In this document: one piece after another, positions 52,912 to 62,559 of the stretch | How positions within the stretch are numbered: position 1 is the stretch's first letter | Layout of the letters: each line of letters opens with the position of its first letter | Source: a bacterium | GTDB lineage: Bacteria; Bdellovibrionota; Bacteriovoracia; Bacteriovoracales; Bacteriovoracaceae | Length of the DNA: 64,000 bases | Reading direction: 5' to 3' | Assembly: GCA_030425045.1 (NCBI GenBank) | Contig: JAUHVL010000011.1 | Coordinates: 26,836 to 90,835, forward strand | Position numbers and translations under genes: made by a program | The notes under the pieces: model-generated | The model's database searches: none | Seen by the model: the letters and a program-made list of their open reading frames with translations, nothing else | Told to the model about the DNA's origin: nothing

Positions 52912-55596
52912 TTAGTCCTCACTTCCAGAATCATACTGAATATCGTCTTCAAGTAATTCAATACTACCTCTTAACGTTTTCATAATTCTATTCAGTCTTT
53001 CTTCAGTTCTTATTTTTTCCGTACGAGACTGCTGCTCTTTCATCGCCACATTCTCCATATTAAATTCTAATTGATCAATCTTTCTTTTTAGCTCAATAAT
53101 CTTCTGATCACGAGCTTTTACTTGAGAATCAGAGTCTATCTTTGCTAGTTCAAGCTTGGATTCCAATTCTTTCTCTCTTTGTCGGACTTTATTGAGATCG
53201 ATATGAATTCTTTGCTGTAAACGAGAAAGCTCACGATCTAATTTCTTAGATTTTTCTTGTGCTAATAATTTTTTCTCTTCACTGATTCGGTTACGATACT
53301 TTAATTCTTCTAATTCTTCACGATGCCGCTTTCTAATGATTCCCAATTCAATCTTTAACTCATCTACTTCGGCTCGAAGTCCTAAGTTTTCTCTCTCTAA
53401 AACTTTTTTATCCGACTCCATACCGTGAATGTTCTCAAGTAACTCTTCTCTCTCTTCTCTTAGCTGGCGAATAATCGTTTGTAACCTCAGTAACTCATTT
53501 TCATGATGACCACTAATCAGGTTTTTCTCCCCTTCAGTCATCATTTCACTTACACCAAGTGGTCTTTCATGAACAGGTTCACTCGAAGATGTTTGATCGA
53601 TATTGGCAAATACCAAACCATCATCACTTGCATCTTGTGTTAGATTCGAAATTGTTTCTGTAGCTTCAGGTTCTGAGTTTAACTCACTCTCAACAGTTAC
53701 CGCAGAAAGAACAACAGTTTCTTCTTCATTTACTTCAGTAATATTTACTTCAGGAGAACTTTCATCAGCTATATTTATCTGCTCACTGGTTTTCTCTGTA
53801 GAACTATCAAACTGTAAGGTTGGTCCGTCCTCATCTAACTTTTTCCCAAATTCAGTTATATCAGTACCACCATCAAAGTCTAATTCATCTACAATTTCAT
53901 CACTATTTGACGAGTCATCTGATAGATTTATCTTATTAATATCCATCAATTGATCGTCGGTATCGTCTAGGGCAAAGTCGTCCTCTCCAATACTAAAATC
54001 GTCAGCAGCATTTTCTTTTTTAAGTTCGGACATGGTGATTTCATCTGTCTGAACAATTTGACTTAATGTCTGATCAACAGCATCAAGATCGAGCTCTCCT
54101 GTCGCAAGTGCTCCTTCATCTGCAGCTGAGTTTGCATCAATTTCAGACATAGTTGGAAATTCAAGGTCTTCATCATTTGGTAATATATGCTCATTACTAC
54201 TATCGTCGATACCACTATCCATCGACATACTTAAATCATCGTCTAATTCGTCGTCTCCATCTTCAAGAGAATCATCTAAAGACATGGCATTTTGACTACT
54301 AGAAAAATCTTCTACAAAGTCTTCATCTAACTCATCATCAATTTCACTTTCTAAAGAGTCGTCAAAGTCTTCAAGTTCATCAAGCTCAGGAAGAGCTCCT
54401 CCTTCATCGGCCATATCGTACTTTTCAACAACTGTTTTTTCTAACTCCATATCGTCGTCAAGACCTGCATCTAGAGTTAAATCATCATCTAGTAAGTCGT
54501 CATTATCCTGACCCATATCTTCTTCTCCCAAAGAAAGCTCATCTTCGTCTATGTCTAAATCATCTGAATCGTTATCCTCTTTTAAGGCCAAGAGATCGTC
54601 AGATTTGATCATCAGTGTAGAGTCTCCACTCTCTTCTACTTCACTTTCATCATTCTCTAATGGTTCTTCACCATCAAAATCTTCATCAAGAGATATTCCT
54701 CCTAAGGAAATATCCCCCGTGGGTGCCTCTTCTTCTTCATTACCTAGACCATCTAAATCGATATCCGTATTGAGACTAGGTTCTGCAATTTCATCATCAC
54801 CACTAAACTCAAATGCGAGGTTGGACTCTTGAGAAATCTCCTCTTCTTGTTCTAAGTCTAGTCCTCCAAGATCTGGCGAGCTTTCATCACTGGCCATGGT
54901 GAGTTCATCTTCTTCAAACTCTTCATCATCATCCAAACTGAGATCGAGGCCATCGCTGCTTCCCCCTAGAGAAAGCCCACTACTTTCTTGAGCACTATCA
55001 CTTGAGGTGCCATCAAAGACAGCTTGAATTCCAGAGTTAACTTCATCATCAAATTCAGAAGCCTCACTCTGATGAGATCCGCTTAGCTCCCTCTCTTCGC
55101 TAGTAATTTTCATCGTCATTAGACCGGAACCATCTGATTCGAGTTCATCGTCATCATCACTACCTAAACTACCAAGGGAAGGAATCGGAGGAATCTGAGT
55201 CCCCTCTTCTAAGAGGTTCTTTTTGGTGATGAACTCACCTAGCTCAAAATCTTCAAGTACCGCTTCAACATTTTCTTTATTAATTGGCTTTTTTAGATAC
55301 CCATCAGCAGCATATTTACCAGATTGATGTTTTTTTAACTCTTTGACTTTAAGATTTTCATAAACCAAAACCGCCACGAGCTTGGGAAAGTCATTTCTTA
55401 AACTTAAAAGAAATTTATCTACTTGTTTTTTACCTAGATCGTAATCAATAAAAAGATAAACTTTTTTATCTCCGGCATTATTCTCTAACCAATCACTACA
55501 TTGCTCTTCGTCAGTGGTAATAAGTTTCGGAGTGAAACTGATTTCACTTTCTAAATTTGAGAATAATTCTTCGTCTCCGAAAAAAATGAGATTCAT
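52912..55596 (-). CDS. receiver-like / acidic / coiled-coil protein (FrzS/AglZ-like architecture)
   Basis: An 894-residue protein. ATG at 55596 (MNLIFFGDEELFSN) has AAAGG upstream and is preferred to a TTG 6 codons earlier. Residues ~1-120 fold like a receiver domain, with a possible phospho-site Asp in VYLFIDYDLG and a KKPI motif where Lys109 is expected (DGYLKKPINKENV). Residues ~140-640 are extremely acidic Asp/Glu/Ser repeats (DDELDDDLSMSMDSGIDD type). Residues ~680-870 are a continuous coiled coil (LLRLQTIIRQLREEREELLE onward). This order matches polarity or motility proteins such as FrzS and AglZ of myxobacteria; the match is architectural only. Confidence 0.75.
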   Translation of the reverse strand: MNLIFFGDEELFSNLESEISFTPKLITTDEEQCSDWLENNAGDKKVYLFIDYDLGKKQVDKFLLSLRNDFPKLVAVLVYENLKVKELKKHQSGKYAADGYLKKPINKENVEAVLEDFELGEFITKKNLLEEGTQIPPIPSLGSLGSDDDDELESDGSGLMTMKITSEERELSGSHQSEASEFDDEVNSGIQAVFDGTSSDSAQESSGLSLGGSSDGLDLSLDDDEEFEEDELTMASDESSPDLGGLDLEQEEEISQESNLAFEFSGDDEIAEPSLNTDIDLDGLGNEEEEAPTGDISLGGISLDEDFDGEEPLENDESEVEESGDSTLMIKSDDLLALKEDNDSDDLDIDEDELSLGEEDMGQDNDDLLDDDLTLDAGLDDDMELEKTVVEKYDMADEGGALPELDELEDFDDSLESEIDDELDEDFVEDFSSSQNAMSLDDSLEDGDDELDDDLSMSMDSGIDDSSNEHILPNDEDLEFPTMSEIDANSAADEGALATGELDLDAVDQTLSQIVQTDEITMSELKKENAADDFSIGEDDFALDDTDDQLMDINKINLSDDSSNSDEIVDELDFDGGTDITEFGKKLDEDGPTLQFDSSTEKTSEQINIADESSPEVNITEVNEEETVVLSAVTVESELNSEPEATETISNLTQDASDDGLVFANIDQTSSSEPVHERPLGVSEMMTEGEKNLISGHHENELLRLQTIIRQLREEREELLENIHGMESDKKVLERENLGLRAEVDELKIELGIIRKRHREELEELKYRNRISEEKKLLAQEKSKKLDRELSRLQQRIHIDLNKVRQREKELESKLELAKIDSDSQVKARDQKIIELKRKIDQLEFNMENVAMKEQQSRTEKIRTEERLNRIMKTLRGSIELLEDDIQYDSGSED

Positions 55597-55800
55597 CTCA
55601 TCAACCTTTGGCAAATTGCACCATTATATTTTAGCAAATACTTGGATTTACACAAAAACTAAAACCACGGAACTTTTTATCCACTACGTCACCAGAGACC
55701 GACCAAAGGTTTCAGGTAAAACTATAATTTTCTTGCGGGGCTACAATTCATTAGTTTAAAATATAAGAGCATATTACACATCTTAGCTTAGGATAAATTA

Positions 55801-56874
55801 ATGAAAGCTCGTTTTAAGCTGATCAATTTACTCTCACTTTTATTGGTTACATTTTCTGTATATTCAAAAGACTTTTACCCAGAATCATTGCTGATGCTTG
55901 ATGAACACTTTTCTCATCATGTTATTTTAGCTGAAAAGTCTACTCACAAACTCTACCTCTATAGTAATAAAGACTCGAAACCAAAACTTTTGCAAACATT
56001 CTCGATGGCCTCAGGAAAAAAGGCGGGAGATAAATGGTTTCAAGGTGATCACAGAACCCCTGAAGGTATCTACTTTCTCACAGATTTTATTACTCACGAG
56101 CAACTCATCAAAAGACATGGTAAAAAAGGTGAAATCTATGGCGTGGGCGCCTTTGTCATGGACTACCCTAACCCTATTGATAAAATTGATAAAAAGACGG
56201 GAAGTGGTATCTGGCTTCACTCAACTAATGATGAAACCAGAATTGAAAAAGGGCTCGATAGCCGTGGTTGCCTTGTGACGGCCAATAAAGAATTAATTGA
56301 TATTGCTAAGTATATTGAGCTTGGTAAAACTCCGCTCATCGTTGTCCATAATAAAAAGTATCTTACACAAGAGTCTTGGTTGGCCCAACGAGATGCTCTT
56401 AACCAAACTTTTAAGAAATGGTTATCAGCTTGGACAAATGAAAACTTTGAAGAGTATATCGACTCTTATCACAAAGACTTTCATGACAAAATTCGAGGAA
56501 ATTTTGCTAAGTTTAAAGCGTATAAAAAAGCTGTTTTTAGCAATCCAGGAAAACCTGATATCACGGCAGACAATGTTTTTATCTTACAAAATAATAAATA
56601 CGCCATGATCACCTTTAAACAAAATTACCAATCGAAAACAATTAAAGATCAAGGTAGAAAAGTTCTCTATCTTCAAAAAGATGAATTCTATAATTGGAAA
56701 ATTATTTCAGAGAATTGGTCTAAGCACGGAATGGAGCCAACTTCTGAAGATCGTGCGGTGGCCTTTGAACCTTCGATGAGATTTTTCAAAACGAGAATTC
56801 CTTCTCAAATTCTTGGCAATGCCCTGCTGCATGCAAAAGATGTTGATAATGAAAAGCAACAAGGCAATAATTAG
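55801..56874 (+). CDS. L,D-transpeptidase/carboxypeptidase (YkuD) with NTF2-like C-terminal domain
   Basis: A 357-residue exported enzyme. Signal peptide 1-22; YkuD domain ~35-190 with His140 in IWLHSTN and the catalytic SRGC (154-157); then an NTF2/SnoaL-like domain (~195-320; FKKWLSAWTNENFEEYIDSYH, DEFYNWKIISENW). This two-domain layout is that of Csd6, the L,D-carboxypeptidase that shapes Helicobacter, and of Cds6-like proteins. It cuts or crosslinks peptidoglycan stem peptides in the periplasm. It leads an operon with a TM protein and a bactofilin (gaps of 6 and 7 bp), which supports a cell-shape or prey-wall role. Ribosome site TAGGATAAATTA. Confidence 0.88.
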   Translation: MKARFKLINLLSLLLVTFSVYSKDFYPESLLMLDEHFSHHVILAEKSTHKLYLYSNKDSKPKLLQTFSMASGKKAGDKWFQGDHRTPEGIYFLTDFITHEQLIKRHGKKGEIYGVGAFVMDYPNPIDKIDKKTGSGIWLHSTNDETRIEKGLDSRGCLVTANKELIDIAKYIELGKTPLIVVHNKKYLTQESWLAQRDALNQTFKKWLSAWTNENFEEYIDSYHKDFHDKIRGNFAKFKAYKKAVFSNPGKPDITADNVFILQNNKYAMITFKQNYQSKTIKDQGRKVLYLQKDEFYNWKIISENWSKHGMEPTSEDRAVAFEPSMRFFKTRIPSQILGNALLHAKDVDNEKQQGNN

Positions 56875-56880
56875 GGCCTG

Positions 56881-57612
56881 ATGGAAAAAACGAAAGACCC
56901 TAAAAAACTTGCATTTATTCTCTACGAGGATCATTCAGCTCCTAGTTATTTTGAAATAAGTAAAAACCTCTTTCGCTTTCTCTTTATTGGTCTTCCCTTT
57001 GTTGCCTTTTTGGCCATTCTCATCACCGTAGGTGGAGCTCTTTATTTCAAACAGATAAAAAGAATGGTTGAAAAAGAAGAACCAAAAATTATTACAGAAT
57101 TAAAAACACAAAGACTTGAGCTATTACAAAAGCAAAAACAACTTGAGAATGATCAAAAACGTCTCGAAGAAAAACTTGCAACTGGTACTGCAGGCACAAG
57201 CGGAGCAGATAACCTAGCAAGTCTTGCATTATTTAAGCATAGTCCCAATAGACAAGACTTAAGCCAAGCCCCCGAGGTTTCTCTCGATGAATTCTCCACA
57301 AAGGTAAGTAACGATAAACTTCTTGTTGAATTTAAAATTACAAACCTCACTGAAGAGCAAAAAAAAGTTGCAGGCTTTCTTTTCGTCGTTATGCATGAAG
57401 GATCGAGAGTTAGTGTTTGGCCTGCCAATAGTTTTGTCGATCAAGAAATGAGCGTAGTTTTTAATAAAGGTGAACTCTTCGCCACCACTCGCTTTAGACC
57501 AGTGTTAGCGTCGTTTGATAAACCCAAAGAAAATGAGCTGCTTTTTAAAGTTCTCATTTTTAATCGCCTTGGTGATTTAATCTTTAAAAAGCTGATCTCA
57601 GATACAATATAG
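56881..57612 (+). CDS. single-pass membrane protein with coiled coil, bactofilin-operon partner
   Basis: Not recognised by sequence. 243 residues: ~30 cytoplasmic residues, a membrane segment (FLFIGLPFVAFLAILITVGGAL), a periplasmic coiled coil (~60-105, LKTQRLELLQKQKQLENDQK) and a beta-rich domain (~135-243; LLVEFKITNLTEEQKKVAGF, SRVSVWPANSF). It lies between the YkuD enzyme and the bactofilin and may tie the cytoplasmic bactofilin polymer to the periplasmic enzyme, as Csd7-type proteins do in Helicobacter. That role is inferred from position and topology. Confidence 0.65.
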   Translation: MEKTKDPKKLAFILYEDHSAPSYFEISKNLFRFLFIGLPFVAFLAILITVGGALYFKQIKRMVEKEEPKIITELKTQRLELLQKQKQLENDQKRLEEKLATGTAGTSGADNLASLALFKHSPNRQDLSQAPEVSLDEFSTKVSNDKLLVEFKITNLTEEQKKVAGFLFVVMHEGSRVSVWPANSFVDQEMSVVFNKGELFATTRFRPVLASFDKPKENELLFKVLIFNRLGDLIFKKLISDTI

Positions 57613-57619
57613 GTCTATC

Positions 57620-57982
57620 ATGGAACAATTTCCTCAAATTAAAGAACTCGAATTTACTTTTTTTGGAAAAGGCTCTTCTCTTGAAGGAGACTTTAAATTA
57701 ACCGGTCCTACAAGAATTGCTTCAAAAGTAAAAGGTGAAGTTATCGTCAATAATATCGGTGAAGAAAGTAGTAATCTTTTATCTATCGAACCAGAAGGTA
57801 GCTTTGAAGGAAAGGTTCATTGTGACGATCTAGAGCTCTATGGCCACTTCAAAGGAGAAATTCTCTCAAACGGTATCGTGACCATTTTTCCGAATGCAAA
57901 GTTTGAAGGAAGAATTAAGGCCAAAAACCTAATTATTCACCCTGGGTCCTTTGTCGAAATGGAAGCCCATACTAGAGATTAA
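57620..57982 (+). CDS. bactofilin
   Basis: A 120-residue polymer-forming protein with a compact DUF583 beta-helix of repeating hydrophobic turns (SSLEGDFKLTGPTRIASKVKG, SIEPEGSFEGKVHCDD, FPNAKFEGRIKAKN). Short termini and no membrane segment fit the family. Bactofilins form filaments under the membrane and recruit peptidoglycan enzymes. It is the last gene of the operon with the L,D-transpeptidase and the coiled-coil membrane protein; its 3' end overlaps an M16 peptidase gene by 4 bp. Confidence 0.9.
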   Translation: MEQFPQIKELEFTFFGKGSSLEGDFKLTGPTRIASKVKGEVIVNNIGEESSNLLSIEPEGSFEGKVHCDDLELYGHFKGEILSNGIVTIFPNAKFEGRIKAKNLIIHPGSFVEMEAHTRD

Positions 57983-59340
57983 AGAAAATCTTTATAATTT
58001 CTATATTCTACTTTACCAAATTCTTTTAATTGGGCGGCAGCTTTTGGTGAGCCCAAGATAACGATGGTTTGAGAGTTCCAATTAAAAATTTCTTTTGCCA
58101 CTCTTGCAACATCGGCAGCAGAAAAAGATTTAATTTTATCTGGAAGCTCCATTAAAGAACTATAAGGACGCCCCACGTGATCCATAAAGACCAGTTGATC
58201 GAGAAAAGCTTTTGTTTGTTCAAACTGAAAGAGGTGTCCACCTGCCAATCCATTTTTTGCGAGATTTAATTCCGTTTCCGGAATCTCTCCTGCCCCAACT
58301 CTCGTGACAACATCTCGAACAACAGAGAGTAACTCTCCCGTCGTTTCCTCTTTGGTAAATGTATTAATTGCAGAACGACCATAATCTTTTTGTCCAGCGG
58401 CAAATGCATAAACACTATAAGTTAAGCCACGTTTAACTCTTAATTCTCGCATTAACCTAGCAGTAAAACCTCCACCAAGATATTTGGTCATCAAAAGCAT
58501 TAACTCATCTTCTTTTAACTCTGAATCATTTAAAAAACGTCCAATTTTGACTTGAGACTGGTTCGCTTTTGGAACCTTTACAAAGACAATCCGAGGTGCA
58601 TCTTGGTTGATTTTTTTATCGACATTAGAAGACCTCACAAACTGTCCTTGTCCCTTCCATCCACATTCATCTTTGATGATTTTTTGAATACTTTTTACTT
58701 CTGAAGGACCTGTTATATAGATTCTCTTTTTAACTTTTTTGTTAAAGTAATCTAATTTGCTTAAAAGGTTTTTTTGATGCCATCGTCTTTTATCTTTTAA
58801 CTTTCCACCAACGGGATAAGAAAACGGTGTTCCCTCAAGACTGAGCTCTCTAAAAATTCGACTTGATAAAGCACCATGGTTATTCACCATAGACTTCAAA
58901 CTACTTTCGTATCTTCTTCTTGCTTTTTGTATTTCACGAATTGGAAAAGTGGCATCATTGAAGAGATGACAAACCTTTTTCATAGTAGGAATGATATCTT
59001 TTACTAAACCACTTACAGAATACGTCGAATATTCATGATTGCTGACTCCCCCATGGGAAACACCAAAGAACTCGAGATTATCTGCAATATCTTTTTGAGA
59101 AAACCTTCTGGTACCAGATGAAATTAAGTTAAACATTGTCTCGGTAGTGCCCTTATCAGCTCCGTCACTTAAGGCACCATCTGCGAAATAGACTGTTAAT
59201 ACATAAGTGGGATGCCTTTCTTCAGGTAACCACACAATTTCAAGATCATCCCAACGAAACTTTTCAACATTATTAAGCGGGACCGCAAACGAAAAACTTG
59301 AACAGAATACAATAAAAATAAATAAAAAGGCTTTTAACAT
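57979..59340 (-). CDS. M16 peptidase homologue without the zinc motif
   Basis: A 453-residue exported protein (signal peptide 1-19). The N-terminal M16 half aligns (FADGALSDGADKGTTETMFNLIS..GTRRFSQKDIADNLEFFG), but the HxxEH zinc-binding motif is replaced by TETMF, so it cannot be a protease by itself. The C-terminal half keeps the R/Y pair typical of M16 (LMRELRVKRGLTYSVYAF). Paired genes, one active and one inactive, usually form a heterodimeric peptidase chamber; the active partner lies 14 bp upstream. Confidence 0.88.
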   Translation of the reverse strand: MLKAFLFIFIVFCSSFSFAVPLNNVEKFRWDDLEIVWLPEERHPTYVLTVYFADGALSDGADKGTTETMFNLISSGTRRFSQKDIADNLEFFGVSHGGVSNHEYSTYSVSGLVKDIIPTMKKVCHLFNDATFPIREIQKARRRYESSLKSMVNNHGALSSRIFRELSLEGTPFSYPVGGKLKDKRRWHQKNLLSKLDYFNKKVKKRIYITGPSEVKSIQKIIKDECGWKGQGQFVRSSNVDKKINQDAPRIVFVKVPKANQSQVKIGRFLNDSELKEDELMLLMTKYLGGGFTARLMRELRVKRGLTYSVYAFAAGQKDYGRSAINTFTKEETTGELLSVVRDVVTRVGAGEIPETELNLAKNGLAGGHLFQFEQTKAFLDQLVFMDHVGRPYSSLMELPDKIKSFSAADVARVAKEIFNWNSQTIVILGSPKAAAQLKEFGKVEYRNYKDFL

Positions 59341-59354
59341 TTTTCTTCCTCAAT

Positions 59355-60770
59355 TTACTTCTTTGGATGTTTTTTCCAAACAGATAAGAATATCGACTTA
59401 TTAGTTGAAAAGAGCTTCTCACACGACTCTTTAACTTGCTCGACTGTAATGTTTTGATAAATATCAATCTCTTTTTTATAAAAAGCATAATCGTTAAAAT
59501 AAGCTTCCCTTAAGCCTAAAAAGTGGGCCAGCCCAGCATTAGTTTCGAAGTTTCCAAAATAATCGATCATGTATTGATTTTTAGTTTTTTGTAAGTTCCT
59601 TGGAGTAACCGCTTCTTTACAAGACTTTTTTAAAGCAGAAATCAATCTAGACTTTGTTTTGCCAAGACTGACACGAGGAAGCAACTCTCCGGAGATAGAA
59701 AAGATACCATTGTACTTAAGAGTGTAATTAAAAGCACTCACACTATTTAAAATAGGCTTCTTCCCTTTAACAAACTTTTGGACCAAGTAAGAACTCTCTC
59801 CATCTCCGAGAATCGAAGAGAGCATATCCATAACAAATGCTTCGTCTTCTGTAATCGGCTTACCAGGAAAAGATAAACTAAAGATGGGATAAGGAGCTTC
59901 TCCATGTAACCTAATATCTCGATTATAGCGACCACGGTGTTCATAAAGGGCCTTATCGTTTTTAGAAGCCTTGTAAGCTTGAACTTCTTTCGTCGAAGGA
60001 CTCATTTTACCAAATGAAGCTTCCACTAACTCAAAGACTTTATGAGCTGAGACATCACCTACAATAACAATCGTTGCGTTATCGGGAGTATAAAACTTTT
60101 TAAAGAAGTCCCAAACTTGCTCTCTGGTAAGACTTGCGAGGTCTGCCTCTTCTCCAATGACAGAACCTCCGTATGGTGTTCCTTCAAAAATGGCCTTCAT
60201 GGTCGCTAAAAATAATTGTCCACGAGGACTATTTTCATAACGCATCTTTCTTTCTTCAAAGACAACTTTTCTTTCTGATTCAAAGGCCTTTGGTTCAAGT
60301 AATAAGTTGGCCATCCTATCAGCTTCCATATCAATGACTGTCGCTAAATGTGACGATGGGAGGTTTTCATAATAAACAGTATTGTCGAAGTTGGTATAAG
60401 CGTTCGTCGATCCCCCGACCCCTTCAATAAAGCTATCAAATTGGCCTGGTCCATATTTTTTCGCGCCCTTAAACATCATATGCTCAAGAAAATGGGTGGC
60501 CCCTGTTGTTCCTGGACCTTCATGACGTCCACCAATATTATAAAAGGTGTAATAGGACATAATAGGCAGACGATTATTTTCTACCACAAGCACTTTTAGA
60601 CCATTGGCCAATACTTTTTTATGTACCTTCAGTTCACTTTCGGCAGAATTATTTGCTTCAACCTTATGACTGTCATTTTGATTAGATTTTGTTTTGTTTT
60701 GAGCACATGAATTTATTAAGGCGAGAACGAGAAAAATATTCATCATTCTAGTGATCATTTTATTCATCAA
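59355..60770 (-). CDS. M16 zinc metallopeptidase lipoprotein (active subunit)
   Basis: A 471-residue lipoprotein. The signal peptide ends in the lipobox INSC (Cys22). The inverted zinc motif is HFLEH (93-97) in GATHFLEHMMFKGA, with the third ligand Glu downstream in the ESERKVVFEERKM segment. The linker and C-terminal domain follow the pitrilysin/processing-peptidase layout (YTPDNATIVIVGDV). It would degrade short peptides in the periplasm, together with the inactive subunit encoded next. Confidence 0.92.
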   Translation of the reverse strand: MMNKMITRMMNIFLVLALINSCAQNKTKSNQNDSHKVEANNSAESELKVHKKVLANGLKVLVVENNRLPIMSYYTFYNIGGRHEGPGTTGATHFLEHMMFKGAKKYGPGQFDSFIEGVGGSTNAYTNFDNTVYYENLPSSHLATVIDMEADRMANLLLEPKAFESERKVVFEERKMRYENSPRGQLFLATMKAIFEGTPYGGSVIGEEADLASLTREQVWDFFKKFYTPDNATIVIVGDVSAHKVFELVEASFGKMSPSTKEVQAYKASKNDKALYEHRGRYNRDIRLHGEAPYPIFSLSFPGKPITEDEAFVMDMLSSILGDGESSYLVQKFVKGKKPILNSVSAFNYTLKYNGIFSISGELLPRVSLGKTKSRLISALKKSCKEAVTPRNLQKTKNQYMIDYFGNFETNAGLAHFLGLREAYFNDYAFYKKEIDIYQNITVEQVKESCEKLFSTNKSIFLSVWKKHPKK

Positions 60771-60893
60771 GAAACCTCTCCATAGCTATCTTTATAAAAA
60801 TGTCCCATAAGGATAAGCCTTTGAAATCAATAAAACAAATACTTCAGCCTCCTATATGTGCAGCAAGTCAATTTATTTTCTTTTAAATCAGTA

Positions 60894-60922
60894 TTGGAAT
60901 GCTTATAGTCGCTCCATAATTT
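60894..60922 (+). promoter_or_regulatory. possible sigma-70 promoter of ald
   Basis: TTGGAA (60894-60899) and TAATTT (60917-60922) are separated by 17 bp and lie 20 bp upstream of the ald start codon. Sequence match is moderate and no start site is known. The leader would be about 13 bases and hold GGAG of TTTGGAGTTAAATC. Confidence 0.35.
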
Positions 60923-60941
60923 GCATATTTGGAGTTAAATC

Positions 60942-62048
60942 ATGAAAATTGGTATCCCTAAGGAAATTAAAAATAATGAAAATAGAGTTGGACTCGTTCC
61001 CTCTGGAGTTCGTCAGCTTGTTCACGATGGCCATGATTTATATGTAGAAACCGGTGCAGGGCTTGGCATTGGCATTAGTGACGATGACTATATCCAAGCT
61101 GGTGCAAAAATTCTTCCAACGGCGAAAGATGTTTTTTCAGAAAGCCAAATGATCATTAAAGTTAAAGAGCCTCAGCCAGTTGAAATCGAAATGCTAGGGC
61201 CTCAACATATTCTCTATACCTACTTACACTTAGCTGCTGATCGCGAACTTACTGAAGGGCTCATGAAGTCTGGCTCGACTTGTATTGCATACGAAACAAT
61301 ACAAAATACTGATGGTTCCCTTCCTCTTCTTCTTCCTATGTCTGAAGTTGCGGGAAGAATGTCGACTCAAGTTGGAGCGGCTTACCTTCAAAAAGAAAAT
61401 GGCGGAAAAGGTGTACTTCTTGGAGGTGTGCCTGGTGTGAATAGAGGAAAAGTAACAGTCATCGGTTGTGGAGTTGCTGGTACCAATGCCATCAAAATGG
61501 CCATGGGCCTAGGTGCTGATGTTACTGCCATCGACCTCAACGTTAAAAGACTTGCAGAGATGGATGATCTTTTTGACACAAGAATCACAACACTTTTTTC
61601 AAACGTACAAAATATCGAAGACGCTGTTACCAAATCAGATCTTGTTATCGGAGCCGTTTTAGTTCCTGGTGCAAAAGCTCCCAAGCTTGTTACGAGAGAA
61701 ATGATTTCTAAAATGGAGCCTGGTTCTGTCGTCGTTGATATCGCTGTCGATCAAGGGGGATGTATCGAAACATGCCACCCTACAACTCATGAAAGCCCAA
61801 CTTTTGAAGTAGACGGTGTGACTCATTATTGTGTTGCCAATATGCCAGGGGCCGTTGCGAGAACTTCAACCTATGCACTAACCAATGTTACGTTAAAGTA
61901 TGCTCGCTTAATTGCTTCTACAGACTTAAAAGAAGCCGCCCAAAAAGATCGGGCTTTTGAGTTAGGAATTAATATCTATAAAGGCGACCTTGTTTACGAA
62001 CAAGTGGCAAAAGATCTCGATCTACCATACACTCCATTACCGTGGTAA
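60942..62048 (+). CDS. ald: alanine dehydrogenase
   Basis: A 368-residue NAD-dependent enzyme that interconverts alanine and pyruvate plus ammonia. MKIGIPKEIKNNENRVGLVPSGV opens the family; the catalytic Lys is in MIIKVKEPQPVE and the His in YTYLHLAADREL; the NAD loop is VIGCGVAGTNAIKMAMGLGADVTAID; NMPGAVARTSTYALTN is also family-typical. Full length. For a protein-consuming bacterium it would feed alanine into central metabolism and release ammonia. Confidence 0.96.
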   Translation: MKIGIPKEIKNNENRVGLVPSGVRQLVHDGHDLYVETGAGLGIGISDDDYIQAGAKILPTAKDVFSESQMIIKVKEPQPVEIEMLGPQHILYTYLHLAADRELTEGLMKSGSTCIAYETIQNTDGSLPLLLPMSEVAGRMSTQVGAAYLQKENGGKGVLLGGVPGVNRGKVTVIGCGVAGTNAIKMAMGLGADVTAIDLNVKRLAEMDDLFDTRITTLFSNVQNIEDAVTKSDLVIGAVLVPGAKAPKLVTREMISKMEPGSVVVDIAVDQGGCIETCHPTTHESPTFEVDGVTHYCVANMPGAVARTSTYALTNVTLKYARLIASTDLKEAAQKDRAFELGINIYKGDLVYEQVAKDLDLPYTPLPW

Positions 62049-62080
62049 AATAATACTGAAATTCGTTCAGGGATGATGAA

Positions 62081-62554
62081 TTGACAGGAAATAAATCACT
62101 AGACACGATCATTGCGGCCATAGCAGTTGGAGCTTCGCTCTTAGCGATTGGCGTTTTTGTTTATACTGAAATGATCTATGAGAAACCCCTCCCCGATAAC
62201 GAGCAGGCCGTAGAAGAACTGATGGGCCAAAGTAAAAAACAAATTTTCAGTGATTATTTTAAGCTTGAGCCGTTAATCATCAATCTCCCGAGTTCGAAAA
62301 CAAGTCGTTTAAGATTTCTCTCAATCAAAACTCATATTAAGCCTTTTAAGTCTGAATACCTTGATGTTCTCGAAAAAGAAAAAGCCTATATTCACGATAC
62401 GGTGATCGATATCGTTAGTAATATGAAACCGGACGAGCTCAATAGCCTCTATGGAAAAATTCTTTTAGATGGAAGAATTAAGAAATCAATAAATTCACGA
62501 TTCAACAAACCAGTTGTTGAGGCCATTTATTTTTCTAAATTTACAATACAGTAA
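62081..62554 (+). CDS. fliL: flagellar basal-body protein FliL-like (TTG start)
   Basis: A 157-residue protein with a short cytoplasmic N-terminus, one membrane segment (TIIAAIAVGASLLAIGVFVYTE) and a periplasmic domain. FKLEPLIINLPSSKTSRLRFLSIKTHIKP, IHDTVIDIVSNMKPDELNSLYGK and VEAIYFSKFTIQ match the FliL stomatin-like fold, which supports stator units. Start is TTG at 62081, with AGGGA upstream. No other flagellar gene is in the window, so it could be a paralogue used elsewhere. Confidence 0.75.
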   Translation: MTGNKSLDTIIAAIAVGASLLAIGVFVYTEMIYEKPLPDNEQAVEELMGQSKKQIFSDYFKLEPLIINLPSSKTSRLRFLSIKTHIKPFKSEYLDVLEKEKAYIHDTVIDIVSNMKPDELNSLYGKILLDGRIKKSINSRFNKPVVEAIYFSKFTIQ

Positions 62555-62559
62555 TTGAA

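Noticed and set aside
53603..54832. Ser-rich open frames on the plus strand opposite the acidic protein
   Set aside because: They are antisense shadows of the Asp/Glu/Ser repeat codons and lack starts with ribosome sites.
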